The position numbers were made by a program, and so were the translations under genes. This document shows positions 8,623-19,687 of a stretch of 64,000 nucleotides of DNA, piece by piece. Under the pieces are notes generated by a model that did no database searches, was not told the origin of the DNA, and saw only the letters and a program-made list of their open reading frames with translations. Within the stretch, counting starts at the first letter, position 1; every line of letters starts with the position of its first letter. The DNA comes from Chelatococcus asaccharovorans (lineage in GTDB: Bacteria; Pseudomonadota; Alphaproteobacteria; Rhizobiales; Beijerinckiaceae). The DNA lies in assembly GCF_003201475.1 (NCBI RefSeq), contig NZ_QJJK01000001.1, positions 322,501-386,500 of the forward strand, given 5' to 3'.

Positions 8623-9651
8623 TCAGACGGACGTCGCGGCCTCCTTTTTGGCCGCGTTGCCACCCTCCGCGGGCGTGCCGGCGTCCGGCGGACGACGCGC
8701 GGCATAACGCTGCGCCATGGCCGCGCAGACCATCAGCTGGATCTGATGGTAGAGCATCAGCGGCAGCACGATCGCGCCAACAGCTTGCGCGGGAAAAATG
8801 ACATTGGCCATCGGAATGCCGCTCACCATGCTCTTCTTGGACCCACAGAAGACAATGGTGATCTCGTCCTCCTTCGAGAAGCCGAGCAGGCGGCTGCCGT
8901 AGGTCGTCACCAGGATGACGCCGCCCAGAAGCACGATGTCGACGAGCGCCATGACGAGGAGAGTCGTGAGATCGAAGGTCTGCCACAGCCCGGCGACGAC
9001 CGCCTTGCTGAAGGCGCCGTAGACCACCAGCAGGATCGAGCTGCGATCGGTCAGGCCGAGGACGCGGTTGTGCCGGCGCACGAAGCCGCCGATGAGCGGC
9101 TGCAGGAGCTGGCCCGCGACGAATGGCGCCAGGAGCTGCAGCAGAATGGCGATGACCGCATTGCCGGAAACGCCCCCGCCCTGGGTATGCAGCAGCACGC
9201 CAACCAGGACGGGTGTGAGGACCATCCCTAGGATGTTGGAGGCCGATGCCGCGCAGATGGCCGCAGGCACATTGCCCCGCGCCATCGATGTGAAGGCGAT
9301 CGACGACTGCACGGTCGACGGCAGCACGCACAGGAACAGGATGCCGGAGTAGAGCGTCGGCGTCAGCAGGGACGGGGACAACGGCGCGAGCGCCAGCCCG
9401 ATCAACGGAAACACCACGAAGGTGACTGCGATGATCACGAGATGCAGCCGCCAGTGCCGCAAGCCGGCCACCACCGCATCCCGGGAGAGCCGCGCGCCAT
9501 GCAGGAAGAACAGCAGGGCGACCGCGAAATCGGTGAGATAGCCGAGATAGGCGACAAACCCGCCGCGTGCCGGAATGAGGGACGCGAGCAGGACGACCGT
9601 CAGCAGGATGATGATGAAGGTGTCGGGCCGGAAACGAAAACGCACGATCAC
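8623..9651 (-). CDS. BASS/SBF-like transporter (YfeH type)
   Basis: An approximately 342-residue inner-membrane protein with about nine or ten hydrophobic helices. It belongs to the bile acid:sodium symporter superfamily, YfeH/SBF-like branch: [58 protein letters not shown] and [20 protein letters not shown]. It probably moves an organic anion with sodium; the substrate is unknown. GTG at 9651 has an AAAGG site upstream. The frame stays open to 9789, but that extension runs through a palindromic repeat and is not protein-like. The gene diverges from map. Confidence 0.87.
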   Translation of the reverse strand: MIVRFRFRPDTFIIILLTVVLLASLIPARGGFVAYLGYLTDFAVALLFFLHGARLSRDAVVAGLRHWRLHLVIIAVTFVVFPLIGLALAPLSPSLLTPTLYSGILFLCVLPSTVQSSIAFTSMARGNVPAAICAASASNILGMVLTPVLVGVLLHTQGGGVSGNAVIAILLQLLAPFVAGQLLQPLIGGFVRRHNRVLGLTDRSSILLVVYGAFSKAVVAGLWQTFDLTTLLVMALVDIVLLGGVILVTTYGSRLLGFSKEDEITIVFCGSKKSMVSGIPMANVIFPAQAVGAIVLPLMLYHQIQLMVCAAMAQRYAARRPPDAGTPAEGGNAAKKEAATSV

Positions 9652-9672
9652 GGGCCTTTGTCGATGATCACG

Positions 9673-9840
9673 GGGTGGTGGTTCGCCTCCGACATTTGCA
9701 TCCGTCTCATACGGGCCTTGGAGCAAATGTCGGAGTCGAGAGCACCACCCGCAAGTTAATGGTTTTAGTGGAGCTTTTGAATTTGACATTTGATCGGGAG
9801 CCTCATGTCAGGCGGGACTCACATGTCAAATTCGCTCCCC
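9673..9840 (+). repeat. Double-hairpin repeat, copy A
   Basis: Two adjacent palindromes. Hairpin 1 has outer arms GGGTGGTG/CACCACCC (9673-9680, 9743-9750) and a perfect inner 13-bp stem CTCCGACATTTGC/GCAAATGTCGGAG (9687-9699, 9723-9735). Hairpin 2 has arms GGAGC/GCTCC and ATTTGACAT/ATGTCAAAT (9770-9838). Copies B (17029) and C (11299, inverted) share the inner cores, but the outer arms differ while staying self-complementary. It fills most of the 366-base gap between the transporter and map. Confidence 0.8.
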
Positions 9841-10017
9841 TAGCAATGATCAAGGGATAAGCCCGCACATAAAGCGCTTCAGACGCCCTTGTGAAGCCCT
9901 TGCCCGACACCTGCGGTATGCACCACATGCGCTGATGCATGCTGCCACGCGACGGCAGGAATGCTCGCGGGATAGTTGACGGCAACCGCATCGCAGCTAA
10001 TGAAGAGGCCCCACAAG

Positions 10018-10869
10018 ATGAACTCCCAGTATGAAGGGCTCGATGTGACGCTCCAGTATTCCACCCAGGTCGACGTGACAGGTCGTCCCGTTCCGATTCA
10101 TGGCGAGGAAGCATTTGCCGGCATGCGCCGCGCAGGCCGACTGGCGGCAGAAACTCTCGACTTCATCACGCCGGCTGTCCGGGCCGGGGTGTCGACGGCA
10201 GAGCTCGATGCCTTGTGCGAGGAATTCATGCGAAAGGCCGGCGCTGTGCCGGCGACGATCGGCTACAAGGGCTATCGTCACGCCAGCTGCATCTCGGTCA
10301 ACCACGTGGTGACCCACGGTATCCCCTCCGACAAGCTCCTCTCGGAAGGCGACATCCTCAATATCGACGTGACGCCCATCCTGGACGGCTGGTATGGCGA
10401 CTCGAGCCGCATGTATCTCGTCGGCGAGGTCCCTGTGAAAGCCGCACGCCTCGTGCACACCACCTATGAGGCGATGATGGCAGGTATAGCCCAGGTCAAG
10501 CCGGGCAACACCCTCGGCGACGTCGGCCATGCCATCGAGACCGTCGCGTTGCGCGAACGCTTCTCGGTGGTCGAGGACTTCTGCGGGCACGGGCTCGGAC
10601 AGGTCTTCCACGATGCGCCGCAAGTGGTGCACTATGGCGAGCCCGGCACGGGCGTCGTCCTCGAGCCCGGCATGCTCTTCACCATCGAGCCCATGCTGAA
10701 TGCGGGCAAAGCCGGCGTGAAGGTGCTGGGCGACGGCTGGACCGCCGTGACGCGTGACCGCTCGCTCTCTGCGCAGTTCGAGCACACCGTCGGGGTGACC
10801 GAGACGGGCGTCGAGATCTTCACCCTGTCGCCAAAAGGCTTCACCGAGCCCCCCTATCCCGCCACCTGA
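10018..10869 (+). CDS. map: Methionine aminopeptidase, type I
   Basis: A 283-residue enzyme that removes the initiator Met from nascent proteins after deformylation. Metal and catalytic residues are all visible: His in NHVVTHG, Asp in NIDVTP and YGDSSRM, His in GHGLGQVFHD, Glu in TIEPML and Glu in QFEHTV. ATG 10018 follows AAGAGG by nine bases; an in-frame ATG at 9976 exists but would add residues not typical of the family. The N-terminus is slightly long for the class (about 250-275). The DUF423 gene follows 25 bases downstream and may be co-transcribed. Confidence 0.96.
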   Translation: MNSQYEGLDVTLQYSTQVDVTGRPVPIHGEEAFAGMRRAGRLAAETLDFITPAVRAGVSTAELDALCEEFMRKAGAVPATIGYKGYRHASCISVNHVVTHGIPSDKLLSEGDILNIDVTPILDGWYGDSSRMYLVGEVPVKAARLVHTTYEAMMAGIAQVKPGNTLGDVGHAIETVALRERFSVVEDFCGHGLGQVFHDAPQVVHYGEPGTGVVLEPGMLFTIEPMLNAGKAGVKVLGDGWTAVTRDRSLSAQFEHTVGVTETGVEIFTLSPKGFTEPPYPAT

Positions 10870-10893
10870 CACCGGAGCGATGAGGTCTCACCC

Positions 10894-11271
10894 ATGCCAA
10901 TCTCGTTGATCGACCGGCTGTTCGTGGTTCTGGGTGCCGTCGCCGGCCTTGCCGGCGTCGTCGCAGCAGCGGCAGCCGCCCATGTCACCGGCACCGGCTC
11001 CCTCGGCACGGCGGCCGATTTCCTGCTGTTCCATGCACCGGTCCTGGTGGCGATTGCCATTGCCGACCACGTCGGGCTCGGCCGCGCCGGCCTGCTGCGG
11101 CTTGGCGGCGCGCTCGTCGTTCTCGGGCTCATCGGCTTCAGCGGAGACCTCGCCATGCGCGCGCTCACGGGTACGCCGCTCTTCGCCATGGCCGCCCCCA
11201 CGGGCGGCACGCTGCTGATGATCGGCTGGGTTGCCATCGGCCTGTCGGCGATCATTCCGCGACGCGCTTGA
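10894..11271 (+). CDS. DUF423 family membrane protein
   Basis: A 125-residue protein with four hydrophobic helices: VVLGAVAGLAGVVAAAAAAH, DFLLFHAPVLVAIAIADHVG, LLRLGGALVVLGLIGFSGDL and TGGTLLMIGWVAIGLSAI. The F(L)LFHA and GFSGDLAMRAL segments fit DUF423, small inner-membrane proteins of unknown function. An AAGACACGAC/GTCGTG(TG)TCTT hairpin right after the stop (11272-11296) may terminate it. No function can be assigned. Confidence 0.82.
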   Translation: MPISLIDRLFVVLGAVAGLAGVVAAAAAAHVTGTGSLGTAADFLLFHAPVLVAIAIADHVGLGRAGLLRLGGALVVLGLIGFSGDLAMRALTGTPLFAMAAPTGGTLLMIGWVAIGLSAIIPRRA

Positions 11272-11298
11272 AAGACACGACAAAGTCGTGTGTCTTCG

Positions 11299-11467
11299 CG
11301 CGTGGAATGGATTTGACATTCGGTACCCGCTCGATGTCGGTCTCGAGACCGAATGTCAAATTCGAAAATTCCACGCGAATCATAAACTCTTAGCGGTTCT
11401 CCCGCTTCCAACATTTGCCCTCGGGGCCTATACAAACGAGATGCAAATCTTGGAAGCGAACCGCTAA
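11299..11467 (-). repeat. Double-hairpin repeat, copy C (inverted)
   Basis: Same family as copies A and B, but on the opposite strand. On the plus strand hairpin 2 comes first: outer arms CGCGTGGAAT/ATTCCACGCG (11299-11308, 11368-11377) enclose ATTTGACATTCGG/CCGAATGTCAAAT. Hairpin 1 follows: outer arms TTAGCGGTTC/GAACCGCTAA (11390-11399, 11458-11467) enclose GCTTCCAACATTTGC/GCAAATCTTGGAAGC with one mismatch. It occupies the argB leader, ending 54 bases before the start codon. Confidence 0.8.
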
Positions 11468-11521
11468 AAGACTGCGCCATCCGCATCCTGCACCTGCATC
11501 CTGCCAACGGCGAGACATGCC

Positions 11522-12442
11522 ATGTCCGACACCAAAGCCGCTCCCTCCCCGCTCGCCGACCTGCCGGACGTGCACACCCGCGCCGAGGTGCTCGTGCAGG
11601 CCCTGCCCCATATGCAGCGCTACGACCAGGAGATCGTGGTCGTGAAATATGGCGGCCACGCGATGGGCAATCCCGCAGCGGCGGAGGATTTTGCCGAGGA
11701 CATAGTCCTCCTCGAGCAATCCGGCGTGAAGCCGATCGTCGTGCATGGCGGCGGCCCGCAGATCGGCCAGATGCTCACCAGGCTCGGCGTGAAGTCGGAA
11801 TTCGCGGCCGGCCTGCGCATCACCGACAAAGCCACCGTCGAGATCGTCGAGATGGTGCTCGCAGGCTCCATCAACAAGCAGATCGTCGGGACCATCGCGG
11901 CGGAGGGCGGCAAGGCGATCGGCCTGTGCGGCAAGGACGGCAATATGGTGACCGCGCGCAAGGTGACGCGCTCGGTCGTCGACCCGGATTCCAACATCGA
12001 GAAGGTGATCGACCTCGGCTTCGTCGGCGAGCCCGAACGGGTGGATCGCACGGTTCTCGATTCCGTGCTCGGCCAGGAAATCATCCCCGTGCTGGCACCG
12101 GTTGCGGCCGGCACCGACGGCGAGACCTACAACATCAACGCCGATACCTTCGCGGGCGCCATCGCCGGCGCCATGCGCGCCAAGCGCCTGCTGCTGCTCA
12201 CCGACGTCCCGGGCGTGCTCGACAAGAACAAGAACCTCTTGCCCGAGCTCACGGTGGAGCAATGCCGTCATCTCATCGCCGACGGCACCATCACCGGCGG
12301 TATGATCCCCAAGGTCGAGACCTGCATCTACGCACTCGAACAGGGGGTCGAGGGGGTCGTCATCCTCGACGGCAAGGTGTCGCATGCGGTGCTGCTGGAG
12401 CTCTACACCGACCACGGCGCCGGCACCCTCATCCGGCGGTAG
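11522..12442 (+). CDS. argB: Acetylglutamate kinase
   Basis: A 306-residue cytosolic amino acid kinase that phosphorylates N-acetylglutamate, the second step of arginine synthesis. Visible are the phosphate-binding [10 protein letters not shown], substrate loop [31 protein letters not shown] and [12 protein letters not shown], ending [17 protein letters not shown]. The N-terminal extension before VVKYGG is the kind found in arginine-inhibited hexameric enzymes, so feedback inhibition is plausible (inference). Its leader contains double-hairpin repeat copy C. Confidence 0.97.
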   Translation: MSDTKAAPSPLADLPDVHTRAEVLVQALPHMQRYDQEIVVVKYGGHAMGNPAAAEDFAEDIVLLEQSGVKPIVVHGGGPQIGQMLTRLGVKSEFAAGLRITDKATVEIVEMVLAGSINKQIVGTIAAEGGKAIGLCGKDGNMVTARKVTRSVVDPDSNIEKVIDLGFVGEPERVDRTVLDSVLGQEIIPVLAPVAAGTDGETYNINADTFAGAIAGAMRAKRLLLLTDVPGVLDKNKNLLPELTVEQCRHLIADGTITGGMIPKVETCIYALEQGVEGVVILDGKVSHAVLLELYTDHGAGTLIRR

Positions 12443-12505
12443 CAGGACGATCCTGCATGCGCAGCAGCGCCCTGAAGCCCCATCCGCGCAACCGGATCGG
12501 GGCGG

Positions 12506-12715
12506 TTACGGGCGCCTGTAAAGGACGCGATAGGCAGGCTTCACGAGCCGGCCGACGGGGTCGAAGAACGCCGGTTCGAACACGACCGCAACGATCCGCG
12601 CGGCATCGACCCGCTCTGAAGCCAGTGCAGCATTGAGCGCATCGAGGCTCGCCGCGCTCGTGAGCTCGGCGAGCGGCCGCATGAGGCGCGCATCATCATC
12701 GCCACTGTCCATCAT
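12506..12715 (-). CDS. Small hypothetical protein
   Basis: A 69-residue ORF convergent with argB. ATG 12715 has a good ribosome site (GAGGA, eight bases upstream). The composition is protein-like: an acidic N-terminus, then a helical LAELTSAASLDALNAAL and a hydrophobic tail RIVAVVFEPAFFDPVGRLVKPAYRVL. No family is recognised. Coding status is inferred from the start signal and composition; a homologue search in other Rhizobiales would settle it. Confidence 0.5.
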   Translation of the reverse strand: MMDSGDDDARLMRPLAELTSAASLDALNAALASERVDAARIVAVVFEPAFFDPVGRLVKPAYRVLYRRP

Positions 12716-13007
12716 CCGCTGGTCCTCAAATCAATCAAGCAACTGGCCAGACAATCCGCCATGGCCGACGGGGTTCCGGCCCCTGCGTCAGGAGCCAGCC
12801 TTTGCGCGGGATGACAGCCTTTTCACGCAGGCGCACATCCAACCTTGTATCTTCTGCCCGATGCCCCCATCTCAATCGGTTCCCCCTCAGCCAATCACAG
12901 AGGCCGAGGTCTAGAATCGGGAGCGTGATATCGACCAAAGGCAGCTTCGCCCCGTCAGGCCGGGCCGCGCCGCGCCTTCGACCTCATGCTCCGGGAACGG
13001 AGCCTCG

Positions 13008-13835
13008 ATGAACGTGTCCACCCCCAAGCCAACCAGCGACCGCAAGCTTGAAGAGAGCAGGCCCACCGACCTGCCATCCCTGCCGGACAACCTGTCCGAC
13101 GTCTTGCAACAAGGCCCCTCGCAGCACTCGCCGTTGCGGGAGACGCTCCTGCCCAAGCCATCGCTGACGCATGTCGACACCTGGATTTTTGATCTCGACA
13201 ACACGCTCTATCCGCATGACGCCAAGCTATGGCCGCAGGTCGACCTGAGGATCACCCTGTTCCTCGCGGAACTCTGCGGTCTCGACGGCATCTCCGCCCG
13301 CGCGCTGCAGAAATACTATTACCATCGCTACGGCACGACGCTCCGCGGCCTGATGGAGGAATACGGCATCGATCCCGAGGAGTTCCTCGATTTCGCCCAT
13401 AGCATCGACTATTCCGAGCTCCTGCCCAATCCGCCGCTCGGCGAGGCCATCGCCGCGCTGCCGGGCCGCAAGCTGATCCTCACGAATGGGTCGCGGGCGC
13501 ATGCGGAAGCGGTTGCGCTCAAGCTCGGGATCCGCGAGCATTTCGAGGACGTATTCGACATCGTCGCGTCCGGTTTCGTGCCGAAGCCCGAGCCAAGCAC
13601 CTATGAGCGCTTTCTCGATCGCCATCAGGTCGATCCCGCGGGCGCCGTGATGTTCGAGGACATCGAGAAAAACCTCGTCGTGCCGCATGCGCTGGGCATG
13701 GCAACCGTGCTCGTCCTGCCGAAAACGATCGACCCGTTCCGGGAGGCCGCGGAACAGGCCCCCAGCGTCGCGCCGCATATCGATTTCATGACCGACGACC
13801 TGGCCGATTTCCTCGTGCGCATGCGAGGCGGCTAA
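13008..13835 (+). CDS. HAD-family pyrimidine 5'-nucleotidase
   Basis: A 275-residue phosphatase of the SDT1/PYN-like HAD subfamily. After a disordered N-terminus of about 55 residues come motif I FDLDNTLYP (nucleophile Asp), an alpha-helical cap (YYYHRYGTTLRGLMEEYG), motif II LILTNGS, motif III Lys in FVPKPEPSTYERF, and motif IV MFEDIEKNL. It is predicted to dephosphorylate pyrimidine nucleotides. Genes of this type lie near argB and dapD/dapE in many Rhizobiales. A hairpin with T tracts (13911-13934) separates it from the convergent gene. Confidence 0.9.
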   Translation: MNVSTPKPTSDRKLEESRPTDLPSLPDNLSDVLQQGPSQHSPLRETLLPKPSLTHVDTWIFDLDNTLYPHDAKLWPQVDLRITLFLAELCGLDGISARALQKYYYHRYGTTLRGLMEEYGIDPEEFLDFAHSIDYSELLPNPPLGEAIAALPGRKLILTNGSRAHAEAVALKLGIREHFEDVFDIVASGFVPKPEPSTYERFLDRHQVDPAGAVMFEDIEKNLVVPHALGMATVLVLPKTIDPFREAAEQAPSVAPHIDFMTDDLADFLVRMRGG

Positions 13836-13910
13836 AAGACGGCGGACGGCGAGCGTCAGGCTCGCCATCCCGTACCGCCGCATGTCTATGGGTGACCTGC
13901 GCAAGCGAAA

Positions 13911-13934
13911 AAAGGGCGCCAGATGGCGCCCTTT
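13911..13934. terminator. Bidirectional intrinsic terminator
   Basis: The inverted repeat AAAGGGCGCC-AGAT-GGCGCCCTTT has a ten-bp stem including the A/T flanks. The A run continues to the left, so minus-strand transcription of the PRC-barrel gene meets GGCGCCC followed by six T. Plus-strand transcription of the nucleotidase gene gets only a short T run. It lies between the two convergent genes. Confidence 0.75.
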
Positions 13935-13963
13935 CTGCGTCGCTCGTTGAGAAGGATCTCGCG

Positions 13964-14356
13964 CTATTTCGCGAAACGACCTTCATATTTGAACTGTGGC
14001 GCGGCTTTCAGCTGGTCCTTCGTCGCGTTGATGCGCGCGTTCCACTTCTTGTCGGCCTCGCTCCACGTCAGCATGAGTGCTGCAGGGGACACCGCGACAT
14101 AATGCGTGCCCATCCCCAGAAAACCACCGACAGAGAGGATATAGGCGCGGATCGCAGTCCCATCGATAACCGCATCTTCAATTTCGCCGACGTTTTCGTC
14201 GCCAGCATTCCGGACGTTCAACCCCTTCAGTGAACTGGCCAATGCGCCTTGTTCAACAGTGACAAAATTGGGCGCTTGGCTTGGCGTGGGGGCAGTCTGC
14301 GCGAATGCCGCTGTTGAAATACCAATAGCTGCGATTAACGCTGCAACTCGAACCAT
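13964..14356 (-). CDS. Secreted PRC-barrel domain protein
   Basis: A 130-residue protein with a Sec signal peptide (MVRVAALIAAIGISTAAFAQ, likely cleaved after AFA). It is followed by a PRC-barrel-like domain: LKGLNVRNAGDENVGEIEDAVID and RAYILSVGGFLGMGTHYVAVSPAALML. PRC barrels are small beta modules of photosynthetic reaction centres and RimM; secreted single-domain versions are common in Rhizobiales with unknown roles. ATG 14356 was chosen because the preceding codon in the open frame is TTG. It diverges from the thiC leader. Confidence 0.85.
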   Translation of the reverse strand: MVRVAALIAAIGISTAAFAQTAPTPSQAPNFVTVEQGALASSLKGLNVRNAGDENVGEIEDAVIDGTAIRAYILSVGGFLGMGTHYVAVSPAALMLTWSEADKKWNARINATKDQLKAAPQFKYEGRFAK

Positions 14357-14573
14357 CAATCAACTCCAACTATGCGCTCCGAATGAAATATCCGGGGCTT
14401 CCGTTATTTAAAACGTCAATTCTATGATTTAGTTCCACTTTCCATCATGAAGTATCCAAACGATCCGCGATCAAGGCGCCATTTGGCAGGATCGTGGGCC
14501 GTCCGGCTATGGCCAACCCCGCCGACGCCCGCGCGTCCATTGACAGCGTGTCTGCAAACGCCCATGCTCGTCA
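14357..14573. other. Divergent intergenic region upstream of the thiC leader
   Basis: This stretch lies between the divergent PRC-barrel gene and the TPP riboswitch and must hold both promoters. It is AT-richer than its surroundings near 14370-14450. No operator-like repeat stands out, and no gene is supported. Confidence 0.4.
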
Positions 14574-14678
14574 TCTGTTCCGAGGGGGGCCCCGTGAGGG
14601 GGCTGAGATTCCGCCGGCTCGCCATGAGCACCGCGGTGACCCTTAGGACCTGATCCGGGTCATGCCGGCGAAGGGACG
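14574..14678 (+). promoter_or_regulatory. TPP (THI-box) riboswitch
   Basis: The leader of thiC carries the hallmarks of the thiamine pyrophosphate aptamer: the CTGAGAT segment at 14603-14609 after a G-rich stem, then CCCTTAGGACCTGATCCGGG and TCATGCCGGCGAAGGGA (about 14639-14676). The order and spacing fit the class. It is expected to repress thiC when TPP is abundant. About 240 nt of expression platform separate it from the start codon at 14922, so control could act on translation or by termination. Confidence 0.95.
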
Positions 14679-14840
14679 GAAAAAGGTGCAAAGCTCCTCA
14701 CGATTCCATCAGATCGCTGTCACCCGGATCTCCTCGAACCAGGAGTGCGTCCGCTTGCGGCCCGTTCCGATTCTGTCGAATCGGGATCGGGTTCGATCAA
14801 TTGCGTCGTCTTTACGCGAAACTGCTTTCATTTCGCCTGA

Positions 14841-16805
<1,965 letters not shown>

Positions 16806-16835
16806 GCGGGCGCTGGAGGCACGTGAAGATCGACG

Positions 16836-16953
16836 GTCATTCCGGGACGCGCATAGCGCGGGCCCGGAACCCATGCACTCCGATGGTCACCAGAGAGGAG
16901 CGATAGTGTTCATGGATCCCGGGCTCCCTGCTGCGCAGGGCCCCGGGATGACA
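16836..16953. repeat. Extragenic palindromic repeat (GTCATTCCGGG type)
   Basis: GTCATTCCGGG at the left and CCCGGGATGAC at the right are near-inverted copies around a centre containing ACCCATGCACTCCGATGG and GTTCATGGAT. Each half also forms its own hairpin (CCGGG...CCCGG, CCCGGGC...GCCCCGGG). The unit at 39058-39207 has the same design. With copy B it fills the 430-base gap after thiC, which holds no gene. Confidence 0.65.
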
Positions 16954-17028
16954 GGCAGGCACACCGCGACAGTCTGCGGGCGCGCGCGGCCCACCGTTCC
17001 CTTCATTGCCAACAGCAAAAAGGCGACC

Positions 17029-17194
17029 CGAGTGGTTCGGCGCCGACATTTGCATCCGCCTATTACGGGCCTCGGAGCAGATGTCGGAGCAACGAGAACC
17101 ACTCGCTAGTCATTGGTTCTCGTGGAGCTTTTGAATTTGACATTTGATCTGGAGCCCCATGTCAGGCGGGATTCAAATGTCAAATTCGCTCCAC
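17029..17194 (+). repeat. Double-hairpin repeat, copy B
   Basis: Hairpin 1 has outer arms CGAGTGGTTC/GAACCACTCG (17029-17038, 17096-17105) and inner stem CCGACATTTGC/GCAGATGTCGG. Hairpin 2 has arms GTGGAGC/GCTCCAC around GAATTTGACATTTGA/TTCAAATGTCAAATTC. It has the same order and strand as copy A and lies between the convergent thiC and cytochrome genes. Confidence 0.8.
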
Positions 17195-17235
17195 GAACGC
17201 CGCCTTCGACAGAAAACCGTGCTTGCGAGCGCCGA

Positions 17236-17793
17236 TCAGGGGTTGGGCAGCGGGGCCGGCGCATGGGACAGGCTGCGCAGATAGGCGATGACGTCGGCCC
17301 GCTCTTCCGGCTTGGCAATGCCGGCGAAGCTCATGATCGTGCCCTTCATATAGCTGCGCGGATTGGCGATGAAGTGGTCGAGCTCCTCATAGCCCCATTT
17401 CTCACCCTTGGCCGCATGCTCCTTCATCGCCGCGGAATAGCCGAAGCCCTCGACGGAGCCCTTCGCGCGATCGACGATGTTGTAGAGGTCGGGGCCGACC
17501 TTCGAACCTGCGCCTTCCACGAAATTGTGGCAGGCGGCGCATTTTGCCGCAGCCTTCTGGCCCCGGGCGGGGTCGGCGGTCTGCAGGCGAACGGCGATCG
17601 GCGTCACTTCCGCCGCTGCGGGCGCTGCAGCGCTCGCCCCTTCTTCCGGCGCCGGAAGGTCATAGCCGGGAACGGCGGGTGGATGTTGCGAGAAGATCGC
17701 GCTGGCCACAATGCCAAGGCCCATCGCAAATACACAGGTGCCAAGAATGGCGCCGAAGATCTTGTTGAGCTCAAAGGAATCTAGCTGATGCAT
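17236..17793 (-). CDS. Membrane-anchored c-type cytochrome (CycM-like)
   Basis: A 185-residue protein with an uncleaved N-terminal anchor (IFGAILGTCVFAMGLGIVASAI), an Ala/Pro-rich tether and a class I cytochrome c domain. The haem-binding motif is CAACH, the distal Met ligand lies in GTIMSFAG, and the C-terminal helix is RADVIAYLRSL. It would carry electrons from the bc1 complex to a terminal oxidase on the periplasmic face, as CycM does in Bradyrhizobium. ATG 17793 was chosen; the frame's first codon (17799) is TTG. It diverges from pheA across 227 bases, an arrangement common in Rhizobiales. Confidence 0.93.
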   Translation of the reverse strand: MHQLDSFELNKIFGAILGTCVFAMGLGIVASAIFSQHPPAVPGYDLPAPEEGASAAAPAAAEVTPIAVRLQTADPARGQKAAAKCAACHNFVEGAGSKVGPDLYNIVDRAKGSVEGFGYSAAMKEHAAKGEKWGYEELDHFIANPRSYMKGTIMSFAGIAKPEERADVIAYLRSLSHAPAPLPNP

Positions 17794-18020
17794 CGACAAA
17801 ACAGCGGCTCCGGTGCGGCCATAGGGCTAAGGCCGATTGGCAGACTTCAGGCGAAGGTTCATGCGACAGTGATGCTGCACGGCACGAAGACATGCAGCAA
17901 AGTCTGATTACCCGCTTTGAAGCCGGGTTGGCAACTCGTATAAGCGGCTTCCCCTTTGCTACCTTTTGCCGCTTTTCGGCACGAGCCGGCGGGGCGTGAT
18001 GATTTCGAGGAGACGAGCCG

Positions 18021-18881
18021 ATGTCCCTGCCCGACGTGATTTCCTACCAAGGCGAACCGGGCGCCAATTCGCATATCGCTTGCGACGATGTGTATCCGAC
18101 GTGGCAATCCTTGCCCTGCGCGACTTTTGAGGATGCGCTCGCAGCGATTGCCGACGGCACGGCCAGCCTCGGTATGATCCCGATCGACAATACGATCGCC
18201 GGCCGCGTGGCCGATATGCATCATCTCCTGCCGACCTCGGGGCTGCATATCGTCGGCGAATATTTCCTGCCGATCCATTTCCAGTTGCTGGCGCCGAAGG
18301 GCGCGACGCTCGCCACCATCAAGACGGTGCACAGCCATGTGCATGCGCTCGGCCAATGCCGGCGAATCATCCGCAAGCTCGGCCTCAGCGCTGTCGTTGC
18401 CGCCGACACGGCCGGCTCGGCACGGCAAGTCGCCGAATGGAACGACCCGACCCAGGCCGCGCTCGCACCACGCCTCGCCGCGCAGATCTACGGTCTCGAC
18501 ACGCTGATGGAGGATGTTGAAGACGAGGCCCACAACACGACGCGTTTCGTCGTGCTGGCGCGGGAGCCGCAATGGGCGCCGGCCGGAAACGGGCCGACGG
18601 TGACGAGTTTTGTCTTCCGCGTGCGCAACGTGCCCGCGGCGCTCTACAAGGCCTTGGGCGGCTTCGCGACCAACGGCGTGAACATGACCAAGCTCGAGAG
18701 CTATATGGTGGGGGGGCTCTTCCAGGCCACGCAGTTCTATGCCGAGGTCGACGGCCATCCCGAGGACCCGGCGCTCAAGAATGCGCTCGAGGAGATCGGC
18801 TTCTTCTCGAAGGAGCTGCGCATCCTCGGTGTGTACCCCGCACATCCGTTCCGCGCGACGCAGATCGACGCGGCCGAATAG
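18021..18881 (+). CDS. pheA: Prephenate dehydratase
   Basis: A 286-residue monofunctional enzyme that converts prephenate to phenylpyruvate in phenylalanine synthesis. It has the dehydratase domain (SYQGEPGANSHIA, IPIDNTIAGRVADMHHLL) with the catalytic threonine motif HNTTRFVVLAR, and a C-terminal ACT domain (NVPAALYKALGGFATNGVNM, then TKLESYMVGG) that binds Phe for feedback inhibition. The start has GGAG ten bases upstream. The window also encodes TyrC, HisC and a chorismate mutase fusion that looks like a degenerate relative of this protein. Confidence 0.97.
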   Translation: MSLPDVISYQGEPGANSHIACDDVYPTWQSLPCATFEDALAAIADGTASLGMIPIDNTIAGRVADMHHLLPTSGLHIVGEYFLPIHFQLLAPKGATLATIKTVHSHVHALGQCRRIIRKLGLSAVVAADTAGSARQVAEWNDPTQAALAPRLAAQIYGLDTLMEDVEDEAHNTTRFVVLAREPQWAPAGNGPTVTSFVFRVRNVPAALYKALGGFATNGVNMTKLESYMVGGLFQATQFYAEVDGHPEDPALKNALEEIGFFSKELRILGVYPAHPFRATQIDAAE

Positions 18882-19043
18882 GTCACGGCGGGCGGATCGA
18901 CGCGCGCAAGCTTTGCTGTCCAGGCAAGCATTTACCAAGCATTTTCAATGCGCACCGAAAAAAGGTGGCCGTCATCCCTTCGTCGCCCTTTTATGGCCTT
19001 TCTCTCACGCGAGTTTACCTCCGCACGATGAGAGGGAAGGCCA

Positions 19044-19640
19044 ATGACGCCCACGTTCAGACACGCAGACAGCTGCGACATGGCCAATGTCTCCCGCTTC
19101 TACGAAGACGTTTGGCATGAGACCTATCTCAGCCTCATGGACGATCGGGAACTCAAGAGCTGGCGTGCGCGTCGCGACTGGCGGGCGCTGCCCGCCGGCA
19201 ACGGCAGCGTCGTCATCGCGGAACATGAGGGCCGACTGGTCGGCTTCGGCGCCTGCGGTCCCGCGCGGGATGGTGAACTTGGCACTTTCGGCGAGATTTA
19301 CGCAGTCCACGTCGCGCGGCCGTTTCGTTCGCGCGGCATCGGCAGTGCGCTCATGGGACGGATGGCCCGGGAATTCGCCGAGCGTGACGTCTCCGGCGTC
19401 GGGCTCTGGGTGTTCCATCGCAACGTGACGGCCGTCGTTTTCGCCCGCTCGCTTGGTGCGATCGTCGCCGGCTCGCGCGGCGACACGCACGGCGCCGGTC
19501 ATACCGAGCTGGCGCTTGTCTGGCCGAAGGCCGGCGATCTCGCCCTGTTCGACGACGGCCAGCATCGGCTGGCCCAGTCTGGCTCGGGGCATGGACTTGG
19601 CCTGATGCCCTTTGCGCCCTGTATCCCGGCCTGCAAATAG
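19044..19640 (+). CDS. GNAT-family N-acetyltransferase
   Basis: A 198-residue GCN5-related acetyltransferase. Motif B/A elements are visible: VVIAEHEGRLVGFGACG, GEIYAVHVARPFRSRGIGSA (acetyl-CoA pyrophosphate loop RSRGIGSAL), and GLWVFHRNVTAVVFARSLGA. The substrate is unknown. A short purine-rich site (GAGGGAAGG) precedes ATG 19044. The C-terminal 40 residues after WPKAGDLALF look disordered. Confidence 0.88.
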   Translation: MTPTFRHADSCDMANVSRFYEDVWHETYLSLMDDRELKSWRARRDWRALPAGNGSVVIAEHEGRLVGFGACGPARDGELGTFGEIYAVHVARPFRSRGIGSALMGRMAREFAERDVSGVGLWVFHRNVTAVVFARSLGAIVAGSRGDTHGAGHTELALVWPKAGDLALFDDGQHRLAQSGSGHGLGLMPFAPCIPACK

Positions 19641-19687
19641 GCCCTTTGCCAAGAGGCTCCTTGTGCCGAGCCGGCGTCGGGTCCGGC

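Noticed and set aside
8402-9331. 309-codon minus-strand frame overlapping the transporter
   Set aside because: Out-of-frame shadow rich in Arg, His and Ala; no motifs.
9652-9789. N-terminal extension of the BASS-like transporter
   Set aside because: The extra codons run through hairpin repeat copy A. The GTG at 9651 with an AAAGG site directly precedes the membrane domain.
12735-12938. 67-codon minus-strand ORF between the small hypothetical and the nucleotidase gene
   Set aside because: No ribosome site, no recognisable features, and odd composition; coding not supported.
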